Made by a program: the position numbers and the translations under genes
Part shown: positions 43,917 through 51,118 of the stretch, piece after piece
How the letters are laid out: each line of letters opens with the position of its first letter
Position numbering within the stretch: the stretch's first letter is position 1
Source: QYOJ01 sp964449285
Lineage (GTDB): Bacteria; Bacteroidota; Bacteroidia; Bacteroidales; FEN-979
Length of the DNA stretch: 64,000 bases
Direction: 5' to 3'
NCBI GenBank assembly: GCA_964449285.1
Contig: CAYUZX010000005.1
Location: 12,645 to 76,644 of the forward strand
Notes under the pieces: model-generated
Databases searched by the model: none
What the model saw: only the letters and a program-made list of their open reading frames with translations
What the model was told of the DNA's origin: nothing

Positions 43917-45074
43917 TCAGTCCGTATCCCTGTAATTCACAACCAGGATCTTTAACTCATCACTATTCGTCATTGTTTCAAATGCCCGTTCCAATTCTTC
44001 TGGATTATGTTGGTTTGCAACATTGACCAGATGCTTCTGGTAGGGGGCAAGGCAAAGGTCCAGCGCTCCGGTGGCAATCTCCTGGCCGCCTGTAGTTACT
44101 GCTTTGCCATTGTCGAGGATCACAATCTTCAATGGTATGTTCCGAAGCCTGGTTTCCAGGAGAGCCAGCGGGCCGCCGGAGATGAAGGAGAAGTCGCCCA
44201 TGATGGCCCAAACGTTTTTTCTGCCAGCCAGGGATGCCCCTATCGCAAGGGGAATACTGCCTCCCATGTAAGTTACCATGTCGATGCAGTGCCAGGGATT
44301 GGCGCAGAACTGGCTGGAGATACCAGTGTCACCGGTAACGACATCACCCCTGAAATTTTTATAGACCCGAAAGAACGGTTCATACAGCTCAACTGCTCTC
44401 TTCCAGTTATCTGAGGTACCTTCTGGTATATTGGGGATCTGTGGCCTGAGAATGGACTGCCATGACTGATCTTTCATCTTTGCATCATAAACCTTGCGCT
44501 GATAAGAGTTGAAGAGCGGGCAGAGAACATGTTGAACCACATCGCGCTTGTAGATAGGAGGTGGTTTGGAATATCTTGGGATATACGGTCTGTTTTGGTT
44601 GACGTCATCAGCGTCGATGATGATGCCCCAGGGTAGTCGATATCTCTCCGAAAGTTCATATGCCCGGTGGATGTCGTCGTAGATATTCTCTGGCGTACTC
44701 CAGAAGTTAGGCATCCCGATCCCCTCGAGGAAAGGTTTGGTCTCGATGATGGTATCGGAATGTGTCCCTCCTTTATCCTCTGAGATGATCACAACCAGCC
44801 CTGCCGTTGTCCCACACTGGAGCGAATCGGATAGGCTGTTTGCCGCTTTCATGATGCCATGTGTCTTGCATAATAATGCTGCGCGGCTCCCCACCAGGCT
44901 GGCGCCATGTGCAACGGTGTAGGCTACCTCTTCGTGGAAGGAGATGAAACCAGGCTTTCCCGTTTTTTGTGCCGACGCTTTATAGATGGCTGTTCCGCCA
45001 TAGCCTGGGACATAGTTAACAACCCTGACATTGGCATCGATAAGGGCCTGGGCGATAAGGTCGGAGAGAACCAT
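43917..45074 (-). CDS. Thiamine-pyrophosphate enzyme, indolepyruvate oxidoreductase alpha (IorA)-like without ferredoxin domain
   Basis: The 385-residue protein has both TPP-enzyme halves: an N-terminal Pyr domain (YVPGYGGTAIY, catalytic-type Glu in FHEEVAYTVAHGASLVG, KTHGIMKAANSLSDSL) and a C-terminal PP domain (VTGDTGISSQ, TYMGGSIPLAIGASLAG, IMGDFSFISGGPLALLE, VILDNGKAVTTGGQE). The layout most resembles indolepyruvate:ferredoxin oxidoreductase alpha, but the C-terminal 4Fe-4S module of IorA (about 600 residues) is absent. A 2-oxoacid decarboxylase role is the alternative. No beta subunit lies adjacent, although an assembly gap directly follows. Confidence 0.75.
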   Translation of the reverse strand: MVLSDLIAQALIDANVRVVNYVPGYGGTAIYKASAQKTGKPGFISFHEEVAYTVAHGASLVGSRAALLCKTHGIMKAANSLSDSLQCGTTAGLVVIISEDKGGTHSDTIIETKPFLEGIGMPNFWSTPENIYDDIHRAYELSERYRLPWGIIIDADDVNQNRPYIPRYSKPPPIYKRDVVQHVLCPLFNSYQRKVYDAKMKDQSWQSILRPQIPNIPEGTSDNWKRAVELYEPFFRVYKNFRGDVVTGDTGISSQFCANPWHCIDMVTYMGGSIPLAIGASLAGRKNVWAIMGDFSFISGGPLALLETRLRNIPLKIVILDNGKAVTTGGQEIATGALDLCLAPYQKHLVNVANQHNPEELERAFETMTNSDELKILVVNYRDTD

Positions 45075-45080
45075 AATATC

Positions 45081-45112
45081 AATTACGAATTACGAATTAC
45101 GAATTACGAATG
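45081..45112 (+). repeat. AATTACG array next to the assembly gap
   Basis: Four units of AATTACG just before the GAAGAATTCAAAATT stretch that ends the left contig. Confidence 0.7.
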
Positions 45113-45149
45113 AAGAATTCAAAATTAAAAATTATTAAGTCCCCTTTCG
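45095..45149 (+). repeat. 55-bp contig end, identical to 45250-45304
   Basis: The last 55 bases before the N-run are identical to the first 55 bases after it, as expected if two contigs sharing a k-mer-length overlap were joined with a fixed-size gap. Confidence 0.9.
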
Positions 45150-45249
45150 NNNNNNNNNNNNNNNNNNNNNNNNNNNNNNNNNNNNNNNNNNNNNNNNNNN
45201 NNNNNNNNNNNNNNNNNNNNNNNNNNNNNNNNNNNNNNNNNNNNNNNNN
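45150..45249. other. 100-N scaffold gap
   Basis: Exactly 100 Ns, a conventional scaffolding placeholder and not a measured length. Confidence 0.98.
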
Positions 45250-45304
45250 AATTACGAATTACGAATGAAGAATTCAAAATTAAAAATTATTAAGTCCCCT
45301 TTCG
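45250..45304 (+). repeat. 55-bp contig start, identical to 45095-45149
   Basis: Second copy of the contig-end sequence; after it the unique sequence GAGAATTTAGAAGTAGCC begins. Confidence 0.9.
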
Positions 45305-45327
45305 AGAATTTAGAAGTAGCCAGGGGA

Positions 45328-46137
45328 CTAAATAATCCTCTTTATCAGTCTGAGCTTGTGTGTATATTTCTCTTGTTTTCCATCAAAAATTCCCTGGTGG
45401 TCGATGGCGTCGATGCGAACATTGCCAGATGCGTGGATAACCCGGAACCGGTCAGCAAGGATGCCAACATGGTTAATGATGCCCTCTTCGTCGTCGAAGA
45501 AGACGATGTCACCTGGCTCCGCTTCGTCGAGTAAGGAGACCACTTCGCCTTGGGTTGCCTGCTGGGTAGCATCCCTGAGAAGCTTGATCTGCCGTAGACG
45601 GTAGACCATCTGAACCAGCCCCGAACAATCGATTCCGAAAGGTGAACGTCCTCCCCAGAGGTATGGAGCATGAAGGTACATCAAAGCATCTTCCACCAGG
45701 TCGTGACAAAACTCTTTCTTCTCCTGCGGTGTCTCAATATCTTCTACACCAGATGTTATGGATACTTGACCCTCAAAACGGAACTTCTCCCCGGCAATGC
45801 TCAAAAACTGTCCCTCCAGTCCCGGCAGGGAGCTACCGAGTGGAATGGCGAACATCGTTTTCTGCGATTCGTTAGCGATCAGTTGTACTAGATCCATCAC
45901 CACAGGCGTGTCGGCATTCAGCAACTGCAGAAACTCCTGTTCGCTAATCATCCTGGCCTGCTTTTCGGGGATCCACCCTTCGTAGTTGTCCCAGGCAAGT
46001 CTAACCTGGTGCCAACCGTCATGAGTTTCATAGATGCGAAAAAGCTCGCCGAACAGGAGTTGTGTTGTCGTCTCCGAGAGATGTGATGGCTCTTTTCTAA
46101 TGTGAACGATACTCTGTAGGTTTATGCCGAATTCCAT
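45328..46137 (-). CDS. NlpC/P60 (C40) peptidoglycan endopeptidase with SH3-like N-terminus
   Basis: A 269-residue cysteine peptidase that would cut between D-Glu and the diamino acid of peptidoglycan. The catalytic Cys is in GIDCSGLVQMVYR (about 170), the His in IINHVGILAD and the third residue in VIHASGNVRID. The N-terminal 65 residues (SIVHIRKEPSHLSETTTQLL to WDNYEGWIPEKQ) form an SH3b-like wall-binding module. No signal peptide is evident, so export may depend on an unusual route or the enzyme is cytoplasmic and acts on recycled muropeptides. Confidence 0.9.
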   Translation of the reverse strand: MEFGINLQSIVHIRKEPSHLSETTTQLLFGELFRIYETHDGWHQVRLAWDNYEGWIPEKQARMISEQEFLQLLNADTPVVMDLVQLIANESQKTMFAIPLGSSLPGLEGQFLSIAGEKFRFEGQVSITSGVEDIETPQEKKEFCHDLVEDALMYLHAPYLWGGRSPFGIDCSGLVQMVYRLRQIKLLRDATQQATQGEVVSLLDEAEPGDIVFFDDEEGIINHVGILADRFRVIHASGNVRIDAIDHQGIFDGKQEKYTHKLRLIKRII

Positions 46138-46156
46138 GGGAAAGTTTTTAGATCCT

Positions 46157-46164
46157 CAAAATTA
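46157..46164 (-). promoter_or_regulatory. -7 element TAATTTTG before the NlpC/P60 gene
   Basis: Minus-strand TAnnTTTG, 19 bp before ATG 46137. Confidence 0.55.
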
Positions 46165-46221
46165 CTAACATATGAGGAATTTCAAAGCCTTTTTGGAGGA
46201 ATCACGAACGGAGCAGGGTCG

Positions 46222-46401
46222 CTACTTTGTCTTTCGTACTTTGTCTTTCGTTTTCTTCAATTCCTCCAGTGCACACCCTCCGCACGAACTTGTACAGTTC
46301 TTGCACTTCCGAAGAGGATCGGTGAAATACCTGATCAGGCGATAAACTGTATAGGCTGCCGCAGCAAAAATAATCAGACCGGTGATGAGATATTGCCACA
46401 T
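46222..46401 (-). CDS. Small Cys-rich membrane protein downstream of FeoB
   Basis: A 59-residue protein: one membrane helix (MWQYLITGLIIFAAAAYTVY) followed by a cysteine cluster KCKNCTSSCGGCA and a basic tail. This is the architecture of the FeoB-associated Cys-rich membrane proteins found after feoB. Its ATG (46399-46401) lies 1 bp after the FeoAB stop, so it is translated from the same transcript. It presumably helps FeoB in Fe(II) uptake, perhaps through a metal- or redox-active cysteine cluster. The last residues (KTKDKVRKTK) are coded by two TACTTTGTCTTTCG words. Confidence 0.85.
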   Translation of the reverse strand: MWQYLITGLIIFAAAAYTVYRLIRYFTDPLRKCKNCTSSCGGCALEELKKTKDKVRKTK

Positions 46402-46402
46402 A

Positions 46403-48805
46403 TCAGATAATCAGACTTCCTAACTGGTATATCGAGAAGGATAGAAGCCAGGCCAGGATCGTTGTGTAGAGAATCAGGAACAGCGCCCACTTCCAGCTGC
46501 CCGATTCGCGGCTAACAGTGATGATGACAGCTACACAGGGCATGTAAACCAGGATAAAAAGCAGGTACGAGATACCTGCAAGCGGGGTGAAGATCGGTTT
46601 GCCGATCTGAGGACCATCCGAATATCTCACATTCTGCAGGATTAGCGGAAGATTCTGTTTTGGGCTCCCATCGGGTTGATGGTCTGAGCCATAAAGTACG
46701 CCCATCGTACTAACAACTACTTCTTTGGCAGCAGCTCCCGTGATCAGGCTAACCCCCATCTTCCAATCAAAACCGAGCGGTTTGATCACTGGTTCGATGA
46801 ACTTTCCGATTTTCGCGATGTACGATCTCTCTAATCTCTCCTGGTGAGAAGCTTCGCTCCCGGCTGGAAAATATTCCAGTGCCCAGATGATGATGACAGC
46901 AACCAGGATAATCCCGCCCATCTTCCTGAGATACTGCTGCCCCTTCTCCCACATGTGCTGCAAGCTGACACGGAGTGTTGGGATGCGATAGGGAGGAAGC
47001 TCCATCACGAAAGGGGCCTCTTTGCTTTTGAAGAGCGTCTTCTTGAAGATTAGCGAAACCATCACGGCCAGGAATATTCCTGTGAGATAGACCAGAAAGA
47101 TGACTGTTCCGGCATGGTTGGGGAAGACAGCTCCTGCAATGAGAATGTAGACGGGAAGTCGTGCACTACACGACATGAATGGATTGATCAACATGGTGGC
47201 CAAGCGATCGTTACGGTTACGAAGGGTTCGGGTGACCATGATAGCCGGGACATTGCACCCAAACCCCATGATCAGGGGGATAAATGATTGTCCGTGCAAT
47301 CCCATCTTGTGCATCAGCTTATCCATGATGAAAGCGGCCCGGGCCATGTAGCCGGTATCTTCCATGATCGAGATAAAAAAGAAGAGAATAAGGATGTTTG
47401 GCAGGAACACGATCACGCTGCCAACCCCATTAATCACCCCGTCGACCAGTAGGTCTTTAAGAGGCCCGGTGGGCATCAGGGCGCCAACCTCCCCTGCGAG
47501 ATATCCTACGCCAGTTTCAATCCACTGCTTGGGATACTCTCCCAGCGAAAAGGTAGTCTGGAACATAAACCAGAGAAAGAAGATGAAAAGGGGGAGCCCG
47601 AAATATTTGTTGGTCAGGATCCGGTCAATCAAATCGCTCTTGGTACGTTCTTTCTGGGCTGAAGCATTTACTTTCAACGTCTCTTTCAGTGCACCCGCAA
47701 TGAAACCGTACCGGGCATCCGCGATGAGCGTGTTGGAGTCGTCACGGTAGATCCGTTCAAGCCTCTCCACCTCCTGCTCCACCACGTCGAGAACCTCTGG
47801 GTATACGCTGCTCTTCAGCAGGATCTGGGAGATATTTGGGTCCTTTTCCAGAAGCTTGATTGCGTAGTATCGGGATGAAGCCTTTAACGTTAATGTTTTA
47901 TCTTTCCAAATCACATCCTGGATCCTCATCAGGGAACGTTCGATTTCAACACCATAATTGATGTGAATGTGACGCATCACCGGATCGCGGTCCTCAAATA
48001 CCTCAATGATCCGGTCGAACAGCTCCCGCAACCCTTTGCCTTTGGAGCTGACAGTGGGGATAACAGGAATACCGAGAAGTTTGCCCAGACCATCATAGTC
48101 CAGGATATCTCCGCGTCCGGTCAGCTCATCGTACATGTTAAGCGCCAGCACAACCCGGATGTCCATATCGATCAGCTGTGTAGTGAGGAAGAGGTTCCGT
48201 TCCAGGTTGGAGGCATCAACAACGTTGACCACGATATCAGGCATCTCCATGAAGATATGGCTTCTCACGAATAGTTCTTCAGGAGAATATGCAGATAGCG
48301 AGTAAGTCCCAGGAAGGTCGGTGATCTCAAACCGGTACCCCTTTTGTTTGAACGAGGCTGTTTTGGAGTCAACCGTTACCCCTCCGAAGTTACCAACATG
48401 CTCTCTCGACTTAGAGATGGAATTGAAAAGTGTTGTCTTTCCGCAGTTGGGGTTTCCTACAAGGGCAACTTCGATGGTCTTTCCCTTCTCCCTGGCAGTC
48501 TCTTTCAGCAGCTCCTCCTGAAGGATAGGGCTGAATTGTTCGACAATCTCTCTGACTTCTTCGTCGTGACGCACATCATGAACCGTGAGAACTTCAACCA
48601 GCTGGGCCTCACTTTGCCTCAACGAGACATGATAACCCATGATCTTGTATTCGATCGGATCCTGCAGGGGCGCCGATTTAACCACGGTGATCTCCTTCCC
48701 TTTGACAAATCCCATCTCCATCAGCCGGCGGCGGAAATGACCGCGTCCTCTGATCTTGATAATCTGTGCTGATTCACCCTGCCGTAAATCGAGAAGAGTT
48801 GACAA
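46403..48805 (-). CDS. feoAB: Fused FeoA-FeoB ferrous iron transporter
   Basis: FeoB imports Fe(II) across the inner membrane under control of a G domain. In this 800-residue protein residues 1-75 are FeoA (SH3-like, FRRRLMEMGFVKGKEITVV). The G domain follows at about 112-270 with G1 GNPNCGKTT (117-125), G3 DLPG (163-166) and G4 NMYD (223-226), then a helical spacer. The transport domain has Gate motifs with FLPNILILFFFISIMEDTGYMARAAF and GFGCNVPAIMVTRTL. The fusion is common in Bacteroidota. A -7 box lies at 48831-48838. Confidence 0.96.
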   Translation of the reverse strand: MSTLLDLRQGESAQIIKIRGRGHFRRRLMEMGFVKGKEITVVKSAPLQDPIEYKIMGYHVSLRQSEAQLVEVLTVHDVRHDEEVREIVEQFSPILQEELLKETAREKGKTIEVALVGNPNCGKTTLFNSISKSREHVGNFGGVTVDSKTASFKQKGYRFEITDLPGTYSLSAYSPEELFVRSHIFMEMPDIVVNVVDASNLERNLFLTTQLIDMDIRVVLALNMYDELTGRGDILDYDGLGKLLGIPVIPTVSSKGKGLRELFDRIIEVFEDRDPVMRHIHINYGVEIERSLMRIQDVIWKDKTLTLKASSRYYAIKLLEKDPNISQILLKSSVYPEVLDVVEQEVERLERIYRDDSNTLIADARYGFIAGALKETLKVNASAQKERTKSDLIDRILTNKYFGLPLFIFFLWFMFQTTFSLGEYPKQWIETGVGYLAGEVGALMPTGPLKDLLVDGVINGVGSVIVFLPNILILFFFISIMEDTGYMARAAFIMDKLMHKMGLHGQSFIPLIMGFGCNVPAIMVTRTLRNRNDRLATMLINPFMSCSARLPVYILIAGAVFPNHAGTVIFLVYLTGIFLAVMVSLIFKKTLFKSKEAPFVMELPPYRIPTLRVSLQHMWEKGQQYLRKMGGIILVAVIIIWALEYFPAGSEASHQERLERSYIAKIGKFIEPVIKPLGFDWKMGVSLITGAAAKEVVVSTMGVLYGSDHQPDGSPKQNLPLILQNVRYSDGPQIGKPIFTPLAGISYLLFILVYMPCVAVIITVSRESGSWKWALFLILYTTILAWLLSFSIYQLGSLII

Positions 48806-48830
48806 TTAATTTAGATTAAATAAGTGAATG

Positions 48831-48838
48831 CAAAATTA
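48831..48838 (-). promoter_or_regulatory. -7 element TAATTTTG before feoAB
   Basis: Minus-strand TAnnTTTG 25 bp before ATG 48805, overlapping the end of the WbqC-like gene. Confidence 0.55.
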
Positions 48839-49441
48839 CGAAAAATAACTAAGCGTTTCTGGCCCTAAATTAAATAACAAATCCACGATGCTTAGGTTTT
48901 GGATGAATCCATGTCTGTCAGCAAACACCTGGTAATACTCCGGGTACCGGATACCGGGTACCGGATGCCGGATGCCGGATGATTGCCTGAGGTCGGTAAT
49001 GCCGGAGGGGGCATACTCAAATGAATCGGTAGGGGTTGTGGTTTTCTCCAAACGAATTGCCTGGAAGATGGTCTCAAGCAGCTGTAGATTAAAATCCAGT
49101 AGAAAGGTGAAATCCTTCTCGTAGAAGGGCAGGAGGTAATCCTGGTAATAGAGGAAGAAGGGTGACTTGTTGTATGCAGCTTCAAATGACCGCCAATGGA
49201 TCTTTTGCCATGGGAGATGAGAGGCGATTCGGATATCCTTTGTTTTGGTGTGATTCCCTCCCGGCTTATTAACCGGAATGGTAAGCCGCTGCCTGCCATT
49301 CGGTCCGCCAATTTCACAATGATTGCGGAACGTCTGTTTCTGATAGGTTTCCCATGCTTCAATAAGGATCTCGTCTGATACACTGCAGGCCGCAATGTAT
49401 GAGATAGGGGGGAGATAGGCGGTGGGGAGTAGAAGGGTCAT
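48836..49441 (-). CDS. WbqC-like family protein
   Basis: A 201-residue protein resembling WbqC proteins: LLLPTAYLPPISYIAAC, a basic FRNHCEIGGPNGRQRLTIPV, WQKIHWRSFEAAYNKSPFF and the end FIQNLSIVDLLFNLGPE. WbqC proteins occur in surface-polysaccharide clusters and in Bacteroidota cores, but their activity is not established. The stretch SSGIRHPVPGIRYPE (about 154-168) is coded by ATACCGG/GATGCCGG words and is probably an inserted loop. Confidence 0.82.
   Translation of the reverse strand: MTLLLPTAYLPPISYIAACSVSDEILIEAWETYQKQTFRNHCEIGGPNGRQRLTIPVNKPGGNHTKTKDIRIASHLPWQKIHWRSFEAAYNKSPFFLYYQDYLLPFYEKDFTFLLDFNLQLLETIFQAIRLEKTTTPTDSFEYAPSGITDLRQSSGIRHPVPGIRYPEYYQVFADRHGFIQNLSIVDLLFNLGPETLSYFS
48942..48983 (+). 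repeat. GGATACCGGGTACCGGATGCCGG array inside the WbqC-like gene
   Basis: Five iterations of an 8-9-base word (GGTACCGG, ATACCGG, GTACCGG, ATGCCGG, ATGCCGG) translated in frame. The same words lie in hutI (57928-58010), aroA (near 39895) and the second C10 peptidase (near 54995). Confidence 0.75.
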
Positions 49442-49498
49442 TAGAATACGAAATATGAAACAACGAATCCAGGATCCAGAAACCAGTACCGAAATTAT

Positions 49499-49533
49499 AA
49501 AAAAACCGCAGCAGGCACAAGTCCTAATGCGGT
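49499..49533 (-). terminator. Rho-independent terminator downstream of the thioredoxin gene
   Basis: Read on the minus strand: ACCGCA (from 49533), an inner AGG...CCT pair, TGCGGT (to 49505) and a run of seven Ts (49505-49499). It lies between the thioredoxin stop (49569) and the WbqC-like start (49441). Confidence 0.8.
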
Positions 49534-49568
49534 ATAAAGCAGCTAGTGTAGTATTTTGATATAGTTTA

Positions 49569-49934
49569 TTAGTTCTTCATCTTCAACAACACATCGTCTA
49601 TTGCCTTTATCAATGAATCTTTCGGAAGTGCTCCCACTGCCATCTGGGGTTGCCCTTCTTTCGGACAGAAGAGCATTGATGGGATGCTGCGGATGCCAAA
49701 AGCAGCCGACAGTTCCTGCTGGTCTTCAGTATCTACTTTGTATACATTAATTTTTCCATTATACTCTTTTGAGAGCTCTTCCAATACCGGGGCTACCATT
49801 TTGCATGGGCCGCACCAATCGGCATAAAAGTCGATTATACAGGGCAATTCACCCTCAAATTTCCAATCTTTGTTTGCTTCAAAATTGAAGACTTTTTCAA
49901 CAAAAGTCTCTTTGGTTAAGTGTTCCAGTGCCAT
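49569..49934 (-). CDS. Thioredoxin
   Basis: A 121-residue cytoplasmic thioredoxin with IDFYADWCGPCKMVAPVLEEL (active-site cysteines 41 and 44), VDTEDQQELSAAFGIRSIPS (cis-Pro) and a final helix KDSLIKAIDDVL. It lies 77 bp from a lipoprotein paralogue on the same strand (50012-50509) with nearly the same core. The pair could serve cytoplasm and envelope respectively. Confidence 0.93.
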   Translation of the reverse strand: MALEHLTKETFVEKVFNFEANKDWKFEGELPCIIDFYADWCGPCKMVAPVLEELSKEYNGKINVYKVDTEDQQELSAAFGIRSIPSMLFCPKEGQPQMAVGALPKDSLIKAIDDVLLKMKN

Positions 49935-50011
49935 TGTGTGATAAATTTATTGTTAATTTTTGTTTAGTTAGTTCTTTTTTCATGGTTATAAGGTGATGCA
50001 GGTGATGAAAT

Positions 50012-50509
50012 TTATTTCACCATTAGCACATCAGTGATCGCAGTCACGAAAGTAGGCTTGGGAAGTGCGCCTACCGACATCTGTGGTTTCCCTTCTTTGG
50101 GAATGAACAATACTGCCGGAATCGACCGGATGTTAAAGACTTGTGCAAGCTCTTTCTCTTTGTCGGTATCTATTTTGTAAATCCGGATCTTCCCTTTGTA
50201 TTCGGCTGCCAGCTCATCCATGATGGGAGCGACCATTTTACATGGGCGGCACCAGTCGGCATAAAAATCAATGATCACCGGAAGGTCTCCGTTGAATTCC
50301 CAGTTGTCGGCATTTTTACCGTAATCCCAAACCAGTGATTTGAATTGTTCGGCGTTAAGGTGCATTACCTTCCCCTGGTCGGTCAAATTCCCTTCACCAA
50401 CAGCTTCAGTCGTGGATGAGGAAGCGGCTGTCTTTCCGCCATCGTTGCTGCTGCATGCCGTAAGGCTCATCGCCAGGGCAAATCCTATAAGAAATGAGTA
50501 TTTTTTCAT
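50012..50509 (-). CDS. Thioredoxin-fold lipoprotein with WCRPC active site
   Basis: A 165-residue protein with a lipoprotein signal (LTACSSN, Cys19), an acidic/Ser linker and a thioredoxin domain from about 48. The active site is WCRPC (Cys87, Cys90), with Arg in place of the Gly of classical thioredoxin; cis-Pro is in FNIRSIPAVLF. It is probably tethered in the envelope as a disulfide reductase or oxidase. A -7 box lies at 50533-50540. Confidence 0.9.
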   Translation of the reverse strand: MKKYSFLIGFALAMSLTACSSNDGGKTAASSSTTEAVGEGNLTDQGKVMHLNAEQFKSLVWDYGKNADNWEFNGDLPVIIDFYADWCRPCKMVAPIMDELAAEYKGKIRIYKIDTDKEKELAQVFNIRSIPAVLFIPKEGKPQMSVGALPKPTFVTAITDVLMVK

Positions 50510-50532
50510 AATTTTCTTTTTAAATGATGCTG

Positions 50533-50540
50533 CAAAGATA
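50533..50540 (-). promoter_or_regulatory. -7 element TATCTTTG before the thioredoxin-fold lipoprotein
   Basis: Minus-strand TAnnTTTG, 23 bp before ATG 50509; divergent from the box at 50584. Confidence 0.6.
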
Positions 50541-50583
50541 AAACATTTTTTAATATAAATCGCATAAGTATCACTATTTTTTT

Positions 50584-50591
50584 TATTTTTG
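50584..50591 (+). promoter_or_regulatory. -7 element TATTTTTG before the zinc-ribbon gene
   Basis: TAnnTTTG match 21 bp before ATG 50613. The upstream in-frame TTG (50589) is inside this box. Confidence 0.55.
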
Positions 50592-50612
50592 CATAGAATT
50601 TTACTGGATAAG

Positions 50613-51035
50613 ATGAAGCAGTTTTTTCAAACTCTTGATGAGGACAGGTTTTCTACGCATTTTGCAACGGATGAGGAATGTCTACAGTTCCTCTCAGAAC
50701 AAAAATGGGTAAAAGGCTTTGTTTGCAAGAAATGCGGACATACAAACTACTGCAAGGGGAAAACACCTTACGCAAGGAGATGTACCCGCTGTAAGAGTGA
50801 AGAATCTGCCACGGCTAACACCATATTCCACCGGTGCCATATCCCAATCACCGAGGCATTCCATATGGTCTACATGGTTTGCTCCAATCCGAAAATATCC
50901 TCTTACGAACTATCCCGCCAGCTGGAAATCCGCCAGATGACATGTTGGAAGCTTAAAAGCAAGCTGATGGAGTGTTTGGAGAATAAGGGAGAAATCGATA
51001 TCCTCTATAATCCTGAAAGTGATGGAGTGAGTTAG
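50613..51035 (+). CDS. IS1595-type zinc-ribbon protein without a transposase catalytic domain
   Basis: A 140-residue protein that has only the N-terminal part of IS1595/ISXO2 transposases: CLQFLSEQKWVKGFVCKKCG, the zinc-ribbon Cys pairs C38/C41 and C57/C60 (RRCTRCKSEES), the TIFHRCHIPITEAFHMVYMV helix and a helix-turn-helix-like SSYELSRQLEIRQMTCWKLKSKL. It then stops after 25 residues, without the DDE-type domain. No inverted repeats of an insertion sequence are visible around it. It has its own promoter box, so it may be a retained DNA-binding protein; decay of an IS is the alternative. Confidence 0.8.
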   Translation: MKQFFQTLDEDRFSTHFATDEECLQFLSEQKWVKGFVCKKCGHTNYCKGKTPYARRCTRCKSEESATANTIFHRCHIPITEAFHMVYMVCSNPKISSYELSRQLEIRQMTCWKLKSKLMECLENKGEIDILYNPESDGVS

Positions 51036-51042
51036 CGAAATT

Positions 51043-51096
51043 GTCATTGCTGAGTAGCCGAAGCTGCGAGTATAACGAAGCAGATAGCGACGTGAC
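51043..51096 (+). repeat. Diverged GTCATTGC...GCGACGTGAC element
   Basis: Begins GTCATTGCTGAGTAGCC and ends GCAGATAGCGACGTGAC with GTCA/TGAC termini and internal GAAGC words. It appears to be a degenerate relative of the palindromic element inside murL. It lies between convergent genes. Confidence 0.45.
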
Positions 51097-51118
51097 AAAC
51101 CGAACAGGGGAACGGAAA

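Noticed and set aside
43178..45304. AATTACG arrays considered as a CRISPR array
   Set aside because: Units are 7 bp and contiguous without spacers, and no cas genes occur.
50584..51100. Active insertion sequence around the zinc-ribbon gene
   Set aside because: No catalytic domain, no terminal inverted repeats and no target duplication visible.
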